DNA of 64,000 nt, taken from the NCBI RefSeq assembly GCF_000381365.1, contig NZ_KB905466.1, positions 62,001-126,000 on the forward strand, written 5' to 3'. The translations under genes and the position numbers were made by a program. This document shows positions 19,015 through 27,469 of the stretch, piece after piece. The notes below the pieces were generated by a model that was not told the DNA's origin, made no database searches, and saw only the letters and a list, made by a program, of their open reading frames with translations. Positions within the stretch are counted from its first letter, which is position 1, and the number at the start of each line of letters is the position of its first letter. The stretch is from Bacteroides salyersiae WAL 10018 = DSM 18765 = JCM 12988. Lineage in GTDB: Bacteria > Bacteroidota > Bacteroidia > Bacteroidales > Bacteroidaceae.

Positions 19015-19623
19015 ATGCAAAAGTTGAAAAGCGACATACAAAAAACAATACTCGATGCAGCAGAATATCTTTTTATCCGTAAAGGATACAAGAATACTGC
19101 CATGCGCGAGATTGCCGCAAAAGCAGATGTAGGGCTGAGTAATATCTATAACTATTTCCCGAACAAAGACAGCTTATTCAGGTACATTTTGCAACCGGTA
19201 GTCGACGAGCTCTATACCATGCTCTACAACCACGACGTAAGCAAAGCAAATCTCGAAATGTTCACCAGCCATGATTATCAGAAGAAAGAGATAGAGTTGT
19301 ATATGGCATTGGCAGGACGCTATCGCAAACAACTGAAACTGCTCCTGTTTCATGCGCAAGGCTCCTCATTGGGTAACTTCCGCGAAGATTATACCAATGA
19401 AATGACACGTGTGATAGACATCTTCTTTAAAGATCTGAAAACAAAATATCCGCATCTGAATATACAAGTCTCCAACTTCTTCGTCCATCTGAATACCGCC
19501 TGGCTATTCACTTTGCTCGAAGAACTGGTGATGCATCACATAAAGAAAGACGATATGAAAATATTTATCTCCGAATACATTGCCTTTGAAACGGCAGGAT
19601 GGAAAGAGCTTATGCATGCATAA
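19015..19623 (+). CDS. TetR-family transcriptional regulator
   Basis: This protein of 202 residues has an N-terminal TetR helix-turn-helix ('TILDAAEYLFIRKGYKNTAM', then 'REIAAKADVGLSNIYNYFPN', residues about 9-55) and an all-helical ligand-binding part. It is transcribed away from the His-rich/TonB genes and lies directly before the methyltransferase and ABC genes, which it probably represses. A perfect palindrome followed by T residues overlaps its last codons, so the regulator mRNA can end there. A second palindrome follows at 19641-19650. The effector may be the molecule moved by the adjacent ABC pair. Confidence 0.88.
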   Translation: MQKLKSDIQKTILDAAEYLFIRKGYKNTAMREIAAKADVGLSNIYNYFPNKDSLFRYILQPVVDELYTMLYNHDVSKANLEMFTSHDYQKKEIELYMALAGRYRKQLKLLLFHAQGSSLGNFREDYTNEMTRVIDIFFKDLKTKYPHLNIQVSNFFVHLNTAWLFTLLEELVMHHIKKDDMKIFISEYIAFETAGWKELMHA

Positions 19624-19636
19624 GCTCTTTTTTTTG
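19603..19636 (+). terminator. Terminator overlapping the TetR stop codon
   Basis: Positions 19603-19630 are a perfect 28-base palindrome centred between 19616 and 19617 (half-site AAAGAGCTTATGCA). A run of nine T residues covers 19628-19636. The TAA stop of the TetR gene (19621-19623) lies inside it, so the hairpin includes the last six codons. The form is that of a factor-independent terminator, though a perfect palindrome with no loop could also be a protein-binding site. Confidence 0.7.
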
Positions 19637-19640
19637 AACG

Positions 19641-19650
19641 TTCCGGAACA
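19641..19650. promoter_or_regulatory. Palindrome before the methyltransferase gene, candidate TetR operator
   Basis: GTTCCGGAAC is a perfect 10-base palindrome with outer GAAC (19637-19640) and GTTC (19654-19657). It lies 49 bases before the ATG at 19699 and right after the TetR gene. Site type and place fit an operator for the TetR protein; binding is inferred. Confidence 0.45.
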
Positions 19651-19698
19651 TTGTTCTTTTTTGAACGAAATCCGTATAACTATAATAATAGAATAAAT

Positions 19699-20520
19699 AT
19701 GAAAGAAAAAGTAACCATCAACGACCAAATAGCAAATACGCTATTTATTCCGCTTTACATGAGGTTTAAAGAGAGTCGCCGTCCCAACGGTATTATGAAC
19801 GACCACCTCGCCTGTGAACTGATAAACCGCATCGACTATGACTTTTCACAATTCGACAAAGCTCCACTCAGCGAATTGGGCTGTGTGGTACGCGGCTGTT
19901 ACTTCGATCGGAAAGTACAGGAATTCATCTTACGGGAACCTTCCCCGATAGTAGTCAATATCGGCTGTGGACTCGATACCCGTTTCCAACGAATCACAGA
20001 ACGGCGCAATGCCACATTCTACGAACTCGATCTGCCGGAAGTAATCGATCTGCGAGAAGAATTTCTCCCGATAGAACCTGCCGATATTAATCTGCGCGGT
20101 TCTATGCTCGATACCGACTGGATGGATCGGTTGAAATCGAAACACCCTCAATCCCGGTTTATCTTTATCATCGAAGGAGTAGTCATGTATTTCACGAACG
20201 AACAAGTGAAATCCGTACTATCCCACCTTGCCAAGCGCTTTCCGGGCGGAGAGATTCACCTCGATGTTTGCGGGTCTATGTTCCAGAAGAAAGGAATAAA
20301 ACCCGACGCATTGAAAAATAATAATGAAGCCCGTATGTTGAGCGCCATAGATAACGGACGTGTCATAGAACAATGGATACCGCAACTGAAAATGACGGAT
20401 AATATCCTTTATCAAAACATCGAAAAGAAACGTTGGGGAGCATTCGGCGTATTCTGTAGGATGTTTCCGGGGCTTTCGCGTAAATTCAGTCACCTCTTAG
20501 GATATAAAATTATAGAATAA
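19699..20520 (+). CDS. Class I SAM-dependent methyltransferase, LCMT/PPM-like
   Basis: This protein has about 273 residues from the ATG at 19699 (MKEKVTINDQIANTLFIPLY). The frame is open to 19651, but that extension reads across the operator-like palindrome zone. The SAM-binding motif is VVNIGCGLDTRF, followed by 'FYELDLPEVIDLR' and 'FIIEGVVMYF', the pattern of the COG3315 (leucine carboxyl or O-methyltransferase-like) family. The stop overlaps the next ATG (TAATG), so it is coupled to the first ABC gene. It may methylate the small molecule carried by the ABC pair; the substrate is unknown. Confidence 0.85.
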   Translation: MKEKVTINDQIANTLFIPLYMRFKESRRPNGIMNDHLACELINRIDYDFSQFDKAPLSELGCVVRGCYFDRKVQEFILREPSPIVVNIGCGLDTRFQRITERRNATFYELDLPEVIDLREEFLPIEPADINLRGSMLDTDWMDRLKSKHPQSRFIFIIEGVVMYFTNEQVKSVLSHLAKRFPGGEIHLDVCGSMFQKKGIKPDALKNNNEARMLSAIDNGRVIEQWIPQLKMTDNILYQNIEKKRWGAFGVFCRMFPGLSRKFSHLLGYKIIE

Positions 20521-22316
20521 TGGAAAAGAAACAAAAGAAAGGAGTCGCCCGCCTGTTTGAGATAGCGGGTGAACGAAAAGGTCTGTTGATACTGGCCGGC
20601 ATCTTGTCGGCAGGAAGTGCCTGTTGCATGCTGGTTCCTTATTTATCAGTATACCAGGTAGCCAACGAACTGTTGCAAAATGCAGGAAACATCTCACAAG
20701 CAGACAGCGGACACATGATTCGATGGGGATGGATTGCCTTTGCCGGCCTGACAGGCGGATTACTGCTGTTGTATGCTTCACTAATGGCATCACACGTAGC
20801 CGCTTTCCGTATCCTGTACGGACTAAGGATAAAACTTGCCGAACATATCGGCCGGTTACCTCTTGGCTACTTAAACGGGACTTCGACCGGAGCTATCAAA
20901 AAGACAATGGAACAGAATATTGAAAAGATAGAAACATTCATCGCCCACACCATCCCCGATCTGGTGAACGTACTGGCAACGGTGGTCATCATGTTCACCT
21001 TATTCTTCACCCTCAACGGGTGGATAGCAGCAGTCTGTCTGTTGGCTATCGCATTGGGGATAGGTCTTCAATGCACCATGATGTTCGGCAAGGCCGGTCA
21101 GGAATTTATGCAGACCTACTTCGATACACAGGAAAAGATGAGCGCCTCTGCCGTGCAATATGTACGGGGAATGCCGGTAGTCAAGATATTCGGACAAAGC
21201 ATCCGTTCTTTCCGGCAGTTTAATAAAGAAATCGAAGCATACAAGACCTATGCTCTGAAAGTATGCGATACCTATCAACCCGGAATGGTGGTTTTCATGG
21301 TGTTGCTCAACTCCATCGTAACTTTTATCCTGCCGGTAGGATTACTTATCCTGAGCGGGCAACCTCAAAACATCGCCTTCGCAGCCGTCTATCTCTTTTT
21401 CATCATCTTGGGGCCGGGTGTAGCAACCCCGATTTACAAATTGACTTTCCTCGGTTCGAGTACAAAAGAAATCGATGAAGGAGTAACCCGCCTTGACCGG
21501 ATTTTTTCGGAAAAAACAATGCCGGAAAGCTTAAATCCTCAGAAGCCACACGGGTATGATATTACTTTTACCGACGTCAGTTTCGCCTACGAAAACAAAA
21601 CGGAAGCCACCCGGACAGACGCTTTACACCATATCAACTTCACAGCCCGTGCCGGAGAAATCACAGCACTGGTAGGTCCGTCCGGTTCGGGAAAATCGAC
21701 GATAGCCAATCTCATACCCCGTTTTTGGGATGTGGAGCAAGGGGAGATCAAAATAGGAGGCACTAACGTAAAGAATATTGCCACAGAGCAGTTAATGGAC
21801 CTTGTGTCTTTTGTTTTCCAAGACTCATTCCTTTTCTTCGATACGATTTACGAAAACATACGCGTGGGTAATCCCCATGCTACCCGCGAACAAGTGATAG
21901 CTGCCGCACAAGCAGCACAATGTGATGAATTTATCCAACACCTCCCCAAACAATACGACACGATAATCGGAGAAGAGGGCGTCTACCTTTCCGGTGGTGA
22001 AGAACAACGCATCTCCGTAGCACGTGCCATTCTGAAAAACTCCCCTATCCTCGTACTGGATGAAGCAACCGCCTTTGCCGATCCCGAAAATGAATACAAG
22101 ATGCAACTTGCCATTCAAAAACTCATCCGGGATAAGACAGTCATCATTATCGCGCACCGGCTATCATCTATCCTATCGGCCAACCGTATTGTGGTGCTGA
22201 AAGAAGGATGCGTTGTGCAACAGGGCACACACGAGGAGCTGTGCCGGCAAGAGGGCGTTTACAAAAAAATGTGGGATGCTTATACCGATGCATCTCAATG
22301 GACATTAAATAAATAA
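20520..22316 (+). CDS. ABC exporter-fold transporter, IrtA/YbtP-like half
   Basis: This protein of 598 residues has six membrane segments (residues about 20-320) fused to a nucleotide-binding domain. Walker A is GPSGSGKST (about 386-394), the signature is YLSGGEEQR, and Walker B is ILVLDEATAFADPENE. The AFADPENE variant is characteristic of the IrtAB/YbtPQ branch (family knowledge), whose members import siderophores despite an exporter fold. Its start overlaps the methyltransferase stop, and the second half-transporter follows after 14 bases. The two probably form a heterodimer. Confidence 0.88.
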   Translation: MEKKQKKGVARLFEIAGERKGLLILAGILSAGSACCMLVPYLSVYQVANELLQNAGNISQADSGHMIRWGWIAFAGLTGGLLLLYASLMASHVAAFRILYGLRIKLAEHIGRLPLGYLNGTSTGAIKKTMEQNIEKIETFIAHTIPDLVNVLATVVIMFTLFFTLNGWIAAVCLLAIALGIGLQCTMMFGKAGQEFMQTYFDTQEKMSASAVQYVRGMPVVKIFGQSIRSFRQFNKEIEAYKTYALKVCDTYQPGMVVFMVLLNSIVTFILPVGLLILSGQPQNIAFAAVYLFFIILGPGVATPIYKLTFLGSSTKEIDEGVTRLDRIFSEKTMPESLNPQKPHGYDITFTDVSFAYENKTEATRTDALHHINFTARAGEITALVGPSGSGKSTIANLIPRFWDVEQGEIKIGGTNVKNIATEQLMDLVSFVFQDSFLFFDTIYENIRVGNPHATREQVIAAAQAAQCDEFIQHLPKQYDTIIGEEGVYLSGGEEQRISVARAILKNSPILVLDEATAFADPENEYKMQLAIQKLIRDKTVIIIAHRLSSILSANRIVVLKEGCVVQQGTHEELCRQEGVYKKMWDAYTDASQWTLNK

Positions 22317-22330
22317 GGAGGAAAACAATA

Positions 22331-24061
22331 ATGAATGCAATAAACAACATAACGATCGGACATCCCGAACGGTTACGCAAACCGGTAGGCTACACCATGC
22401 TGGCCAACTTGGTAAATATATTCCCTTTCATGCTTTCTATCGAAGCAGTCAACGTATTGTTCAAGGCTTACGACGGAAGCGGAACGGGACTGGATACTAC
22501 CCGCCTTTGGTGGATATGCGGGCTTTTAGCTGTATACATGATTGCAATGGCTCTTGCCGAACGGGCCTCATTCCGCCATAACTTCCGTAGTGCCTACGAA
22601 CTAAGCGCCGAAGGACGCATCAACCTGGCCGAACATCTGCGTAAACTTTCGTTAGGATTCTTCAGCCGGCACGATCCGGGAGACTTATCGTCCATGATGA
22701 TTACCGACTTCACCATGGCAGAAACAGGTATTTCACACCATCTACCACAATTGATGGGGGCACTGGTCATGCCTATACTGGCCTTCTTCGGTCTTCTGTG
22801 GATTGACTGGCGGATGTCCCTTGCCATGTTCATAGCCTTACCGTTGGCCGTATTGGTGCTTATCTTAAGCAACCGGATACAGATCTCCTTAAGCAAAAAA
22901 CAGATTCATGCCAAGATAAATGCCGGTAACCGTATGGAAGAGTATCTGTTAGGCATCCGCGTAATGAAGGCATATAACCTGTTGGGCGACCGTTTCATCC
23001 GCCTGCAAAATGCTTTTCTGGAATTAAAACGTGCCAGTATGCGCCTTGAAGCATTAATGGGACCCTTCATCCTGCTTTCTGTTACGTTAGTACGTGCCGG
23101 ACTGACGTTGATGATACTTTGTGGAACCTACCTGTTATTGGGCGGGGAATTATCCGTGCTGACTTTCGTCATGTTCCTTATTGTCGGTTCACGGGTATTC
23201 GATCCTCTTACCTCGGCACTGACCAATTTCGCAGAGTTCCGCTATTTCTCTTTTGCCGGCGGACGTATACTGAATCTCATGAAAGAACCGGAAATGCAAG
23301 GCAACCGGGTATCTCCCGAAAGCGGTGATATCGTGATGGAACACGTATCCTTCGGCTATCAGAAAAAAACGGTGTTGCATGATGTATCGGTAACAATGAA
23401 AAAAGGAGCGCTTACCGCATTGGTAGGTCCCTCCGGAAGCGGCAAAAGCACTTTATTGAAGCTCTGCGCCCGTTTCTACGATCCACAAACAGGAAAAGTT
23501 TTCTTTAACGGAACAGATATATCGAAAGTGGACCCGGAATCACTGATGAAGCACATCTCTATGGTATTCCAGAATGTCTATCTCTTTCAAGACACGATAA
23601 AGAACAACATTCGTTTCGGCAAGCCCGATGCTACCGATGCCGAGATAGAAGAAGCCGCCCGAAAAGCCTGTTGCCACGATTTCATCATGAAGTTGCCCAA
23701 AGGATACGAAACTTTGGTAGGCGAAGGTGGATGTACTCTTTCCGGTGGCGAAAAGCAACGCATTTCCATCGCCCGTGCCATCCTGAAAGAAGCTCCGGTC
23801 GTACTACTTGACGAGGCTACCGCTTCTCTCGATCCGGAAAATGAAGTGGATGTTCAAAAAGCTATCAATACCCTGATTGCCGGACGTACGGTTATCGTGA
23901 TAGCCCATCGATTGAAAACCATCAAAAATGCCGATAAAATCATCGTTTTGGAAGAAGGACACGTAGCAGAACAAGGTACACACCAAGAGTTACTGGATCA
24001 AAAAGGACTTTACCACCGCTTATGGTCCATACAGGAGAAAACAATGGGTTGGAAATTATAA
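22331..24061 (+). CDS. ABC exporter-fold transporter, IrtB/YbtQ-like half
   Basis: This protein of 576 residues has six membrane segments (about 20-310) and a nucleotide-binding domain. Walker A is GPSGSGKST, the signature is TLSGGEKQR and Walker B is VVLLDEATASLDPENE. It is preceded by a clear GGAGGA ribosome binding site at 22317-22322, purine-rich for this AT-rich leader style. It is the second half of a probable heterodimer with the 20520-22316 product. With the TetR regulator, methyltransferase and nearby TonB receptors, it fits transport of a metallophore-like compound; direction and ligand are unproven. Confidence 0.88.
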   Translation: MNAINNITIGHPERLRKPVGYTMLANLVNIFPFMLSIEAVNVLFKAYDGSGTGLDTTRLWWICGLLAVYMIAMALAERASFRHNFRSAYELSAEGRINLAEHLRKLSLGFFSRHDPGDLSSMMITDFTMAETGISHHLPQLMGALVMPILAFFGLLWIDWRMSLAMFIALPLAVLVLILSNRIQISLSKKQIHAKINAGNRMEEYLLGIRVMKAYNLLGDRFIRLQNAFLELKRASMRLEALMGPFILLSVTLVRAGLTLMILCGTYLLLGGELSVLTFVMFLIVGSRVFDPLTSALTNFAEFRYFSFAGGRILNLMKEPEMQGNRVSPESGDIVMEHVSFGYQKKTVLHDVSVTMKKGALTALVGPSGSGKSTLLKLCARFYDPQTGKVFFNGTDISKVDPESLMKHISMVFQNVYLFQDTIKNNIRFGKPDATDAEIEEAARKACCHDFIMKLPKGYETLVGEGGCTLSGGEKQRISIARAILKEAPVVLLDEATASLDPENEVDVQKAINTLIAGRTVIVIAHRLKTIKNADKIIVLEEGHVAEQGTHQELLDQKGLYHRLWSIQEKTMGWKL

Positions 24062-24191
24062 ATTGTGCTACATACATCAGTCGTTTCCAGTGTCGTACAT
24101 CAATAATAAATTCATGTCGGATATTTATGTATTTTATAAAATAAAGAAATGCATATATCCCTGTAGTACTTAAGATATATTCTTTGTACAC

Positions 24192-24255
24192 ACAACATCC
24201 GGGTGTTGTAACTAATAACATCCGGATGTCTTGGATTACAACATCCGGATGTTGT
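24192..24255. promoter_or_regulatory. Array of three palindromes with 23-base spacing
   Basis: Three copies of a palindrome are present: ACAACATCCGGGTGTTGT (24192-24209), ACATCCGGATGT (24218-24229) and ACAACATCCGGATGTTGT (24238-24255, perfect over 18 bases). Their centres are at 24200.5, 24223.5 and 24246.5, exactly 23 bases apart. The layout fits cooperative binding by a dimeric regulator, about 100 bases before the -7 box at 24355. No T-run follows any copy, so terminators are unlikely. Confidence 0.6.
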
Positions 24256-24354
24256 GAAGGCGCAAAAAGAAGATTACTTTTTCATATATAATGACTATAT
24301 TCACAAAACATTGAAAAAATTAAGATTATCATGACCGGCTCTTTAATTAATCGT

Positions 24355-24362
24355 TATCTTTG
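24355..24362 (+). promoter_or_regulatory. -7 box of the DUF3795-like gene
   Basis: TATCTTTG is a perfect Bacteroides -7 box. I see no good -33 element, so the promoter may depend on an activator. The start codon at 24421 is about 50 bases downstream of the expected start site. Confidence 0.55.
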
Positions 24363-24420
24363 CAACAAGGCTTATCCCAAAAGAGTTGAACAAATAAAAG
24401 GATAAGAATTTGTTTAAATC

Positions 24421-24756
24421 ATGAAACAATTAATAGCATGTTGCGGATTAGATTGCGAAAGTTGTGATGCCCGTATAGCCACTGTCGAAAATGACAATGA
24501 ATTAAAAGAAAAAACTGCCCGGAAATGGAGTGTGATGAATAATGCTCCGGAGATTACGGCAGCAACCATAAATTGCATGGGTTGCCGTGCAGACGGAGCG
24601 AAATTTGCATATTGCAGCGAGTATTGCGAAATCCGAAAGTGCGTACAAAAGAAAGGATTCAACACTTGTGGTGACTGTATGGAATTGGATACTTGCCAGA
24701 TAGTAGGTTCCATTTTTCAGCATGCACCTGCAGCAAAAGAAAATTTAAAACAATAA
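24421..24756 (+). CDS. DUF3795-like cysteine-rich protein
   Basis: This protein of 111 residues has many cysteines in pairs: CCGLDCESC near the N-terminus, CMGC, YCSEYC, KC, TCGDC and TC. The pattern fits DUF3795, a small family thought to bind zinc or an iron-sulfur cluster (family knowledge, function unknown). It has no signal peptide, so it is cytoplasmic. It is followed after 48 bases by the hypothetical gene at 24805 and may be co-transcribed with it. The palindrome array upstream may control it. Confidence 0.8.
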   Translation: MKQLIACCGLDCESCDARIATVENDNELKEKTARKWSVMNNAPEITAATINCMGCRADGAKFAYCSEYCEIRKCVQKKGFNTCGDCMELDTCQIVGSIFQHAPAAKENLKQ

Positions 24757-24804
24757 GACGATACATCAATCATCGTCCGACATAATAAAAACAGAAAAAC
24801 AACT

Positions 24805-25491
24805 ATGAGAACCAAAGACTGGAAAGCCATAAATACACCTCAAATACTTGTAGTAGGAGAAGATTCAAATCTGCAATGGTCCGAAACAGTAGCCAAATAT
24901 GCCATGTTTGCCGATTATTACTTCCGTAATTTTCCGGAAGATCATGGAGAACGAAGTAGAAATGTAGAATCGCGCAATCTGTTTGATTATATAATGGAAC
25001 TTACCGACCATCAACTGACACCGGAAGATGTATATATAACCAATCTGTGCAATGATGAAGTGGAAGCTGCACCCAAGGGAAAAAGAACATTCATCCCGGA
25101 AGAAAAAGCAGCAAAAGGCATCGAACACATCAAATGGATTTTATCAGAAAATCCTTCGATAAAATGTGTATTGGCCATGTCCTTACAAACAAACTACTGG
25201 CTTCAGAAATTGGGTTTCTATGAAAGTAATGCCGATTTTCTGCAGGCTGCCGAACCCAGACGCATCGGACAACAAAACTTTCCCCCATTTTACCAACCGG
25301 TAGACGGCAAAGCATTTATCAGTATCTGCGGCAAAATTTATGAAGCAACGGACTTTCCGGTAAAAGTATTTCCCGTTCTTCCGGCCAAAGACTATCCACT
25401 GTCCGAGCAAAACAGAGAACGTTATGCAAAAGGATTGGAACAGGTAACCAAATTTTTTAGGGAAAATAAAATTTTCCAAGAGCCTGTCTAA
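24805..25491 (+). CDS. Hypothetical cytoplasmic protein, possibly uracil-DNA-glycosylase-like fold
   Basis: This protein of 228 residues has no signal peptide or membrane segment. The opening 'TPQILVVGEDSNLQWS' and later 'EDVYITNLCNDE' recall the first and second core motifs of the uracil-DNA-glycosylase superfamily, but the match is weak and I see no clear catalytic site. I do not recognise it with certainty. It follows the DUF3795-like gene by 48 bases on the same strand. Confidence 0.65.
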   Translation: MRTKDWKAINTPQILVVGEDSNLQWSETVAKYAMFADYYFRNFPEDHGERSRNVESRNLFDYIMELTDHQLTPEDVYITNLCNDEVEAAPKGKRTFIPEEKAAKGIEHIKWILSENPSIKCVLAMSLQTNYWLQKLGFYESNADFLQAAEPRRIGQQNFPPFYQPVDGKAFISICGKIYEATDFPVKVFPVLPAKDYPLSEQNRERYAKGLEQVTKFFRENKIFQEPV

Positions 25492-25807
25492 ATATTACTC
25501 GGCATTCTTTTGAAAGTTATTTTTAAGAATCGACTGATATAGCATTTAGATTGTATTGGCAAATTATTTAAACCGTTTCAGATTGCTTTTATTAAAGACC
25601 CATTCCGTGGTATGAATTGTCTCCTGAATCAGAAGACAATTCATACCACGGTGAAAGAGAACGATTCGATAGATTAACCAATAGGTGTATCGACTTTCGA
25701 TACTCTATCCGTATCCGAAAAGAGTACACAGTAGCCATGTGGTACTAACAAGAAATAATTTCTTCATCCGAATAGTCTCTGATTTTCAACTCAATCGTTT
25801 ATCGTTT
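25492..25807. other. 316-base convergent intergenic region
   Basis: It lies between the 3' ends of the hypothetical gene and the AspT-like gene. It contains the long hairpin at 25605-25651. The rest is AT-rich with no gene seen. Confidence 0.7.
25605..25651. repeat. Long perfect hairpin between convergent genes
   Basis: CCGTGGTATGAATTGTCT at 25605-25622 pairs perfectly with 25634-25651 (18 base pairs). The 11-base loop itself contains CTGAATCAG, which can extend the stem by four pairs after one mismatch. No T-run follows on either strand. It may end both convergent transcripts, or it may be a cruciform-forming or repeat element. Confidence 0.6.
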
Positions 25808-27406
25808 TTAATAAACCACCGTTGCTATGATCTGTATAAAAAGAATAAGGAAAACCATAGCAATGGGATAAACTGTCGCATAAGCTACACTCGGAATATT
25901 ACTATCGACCATCGAATCGGCAGCAGCAAGTCCCGGTGTACTGGTCATTCCCCCTGTAATGGTTCCCAACAGATCGAGCACGTTAATTTTAAATGCCAGA
26001 CGTCCCACAAGCACGGCGACAAGCATGGGTACGATTGTAATAGCAGCCCCAACACCGAATAACAATAAACCGCTTTCCTGGAAAGTAGCAACCAGGTTCT
26101 TTCCGGCGGAAGTACCCACTTCGGCAAGAAACAACAGCAGCCCCAACTGTCGCAATAGCTGGTTGGCAGGGCCGGACATAGACCAAAGAATAGGCCCCGT
26201 CTTACCTACTGCACTCAGCATCAACGCTACCATTAATACGCCTCCTGTCAATCCCGGAGAAAAAGAAAGACTATCTGAGAATGAGATATTGAGTTTACCG
26301 AACAAAACTCCGAGTACAATTCCCATCGCAATAGGAAAGAAATCGGTATCCGACAGTTTCTTGGCATCATTGCCCAACAAACGGGCTACTCCTTTAATGC
26401 CTTCTTTCTCGCCTACCACCATCAGCTTGTCCCCAAACTTCAAAGCCAAATCAGGAGACGGGGAAAGATCGATACCACTTCGACGGACACGCGTCACCGT
26501 ACATCCGAAATTCCGTTGCAAGTTCAAATTCCCCAATTGTTTATTAATCATATCTTTCTTGGTGAGCAGCAATGATTCTATTTCCTGCGTTTTATCCAAG
26601 GGGAGCTCTCCCTCTTCACGTTTGCCGACCAGCACAGATAATTGATCCAAAGACTCCTCACTGCCCACAGCCTGAATATAATCTCCTTCGCAAAGCACCG
26701 TATGCGCCGTAGGTATTGATATTTCCTCGTCATGCTTCAAACGGGAAATAACCGCTCCTGTCATCGCACGGGCATTAATCTGCATCAAACTGCGGTTAAA
26801 AACACTTGGATTGGAAACACGGAAAATACAGGTATTCAATTCCGGAAATTGTCCGCGACGTTCTATTTCCAATCGACGTGCTTCCTGATCAAGATCGACA
26901 CGCATTATCTTAGGAAGTAATTTCACAAAAAGAATAACCCCGATCACACCAAACGGATAAGCAATACCATAAGCGATGGATGCCAACGGAGAGTTCGTAC
27001 TGTCGATAGCCACGGCAAGTCCAGGTGTACTGGTAAGTGCCCCGGCAATCAGTCCCACCACACTGGGAGTATCGATATCAAACAAGTACTTCAAACCGAC
27101 TGCTGTGAGAGAAGCCGAACAGATAATAAGAATTGTAATCAGGATCAATGTTTTTCCTTTACTCCGAAAAGAATCGAAGAATCCGGGACCGGCCTGAATA
27201 CCAATAGTAAAAATAAAAAGCACTAAGCCGAAATTGCCTAACTCTTTAGGAATAACAACTCCGAAATGTCCGAAAAGCAGGGCAATAAAAATCACTGCCG
27301 ATACATCGAGCGATAGCCCCTTAATCTTAATTCTTCCCAACATGAAGCCTAACGCGACAATGAGAAAAAGCGCGAAATAAGAGGAGTTCAATAAATCAGT
27401 AAACAT
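25808..27406 (-). CDS. AspT/YidE/YbjL-type transporter
   Basis: This protein of 532 residues has two similar membrane halves (about residues 5-175 and 360-530), each with the repeat motif 'TSTPGLA' (ALTSTPGLAVAIDS, GMTSTPGLAAADS). Between them are two TrkA-C (RCK-C) domains (about 190-275 and 285-365). This layout is that of the AspT/YidE/YbjL antiporter family, whose best-known member exchanges aspartate for alanine. The substrate here is unknown. It has its own promoter at 27438-27469. It is convergent with the 24805-25491 gene. Confidence 0.88.
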   Translation of the reverse strand: MFTDLLNSSYFALFLIVALGFMLGRIKIKGLSLDVSAVIFIALLFGHFGVVIPKELGNFGLVLFIFTIGIQAGPGFFDSFRSKGKTLILITILIICSASLTAVGLKYLFDIDTPSVVGLIAGALTSTPGLAVAIDSTNSPLASIAYGIAYPFGVIGVILFVKLLPKIMRVDLDQEARRLEIERRGQFPELNTCIFRVSNPSVFNRSLMQINARAMTGAVISRLKHDEEISIPTAHTVLCEGDYIQAVGSEESLDQLSVLVGKREEGELPLDKTQEIESLLLTKKDMINKQLGNLNLQRNFGCTVTRVRRSGIDLSPSPDLALKFGDKLMVVGEKEGIKGVARLLGNDAKKLSDTDFFPIAMGIVLGVLFGKLNISFSDSLSFSPGLTGGVLMVALMLSAVGKTGPILWSMSGPANQLLRQLGLLLFLAEVGTSAGKNLVATFQESGLLLFGVGAAITIVPMLVAVLVGRLAFKINVLDLLGTITGGMTSTPGLAAADSMVDSNIPSVAYATVYPIAMVFLILFIQIIATVVY

Positions 27407-27437
27407 AGGTTTAAAAGGGTTTGTTAGTTTAGGCAGG

Positions 27438-27469
27438 CAAAGGTACGCAAAAAAGCCTCAATCAGCAAG
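27438..27469 (-). promoter_or_regulatory. Promoter of the AspT-like transporter
   Basis: On the minus strand, TACCTTTG (27445-27438) is a -7 box. CTTG (27469-27466), 20 bases upstream, is a near-consensus -33 element. The -33 element overlaps the last codons of the decayed efflux gene at 27462-27737. Confidence 0.6.

Larger units (their letters stand above)
24062..24420. other. 359-base intergenic region
   Basis: The first 130 bases are AT-rich with no gene seen. The middle holds the three-palindrome array at 24192-24255. A -7 box lies at 24355-24362. There is no clear T-tailed terminator for the ABC operon. Confidence 0.7.

Noticed and set aside
24192-24255. Possible short CRISPR array
   Set aside because: The units are palindromes of 12-18 bases with only 5-14 bases between them, only three copies exist, and no cas gene is near.
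25959-26645. Open frame of 228 codons on the plus strand
   Set aside because: It is antisense to the AspT-like transporter and Ser/Pro/Asn-rich without domains, as expected for a shadow of a membrane protein gene.
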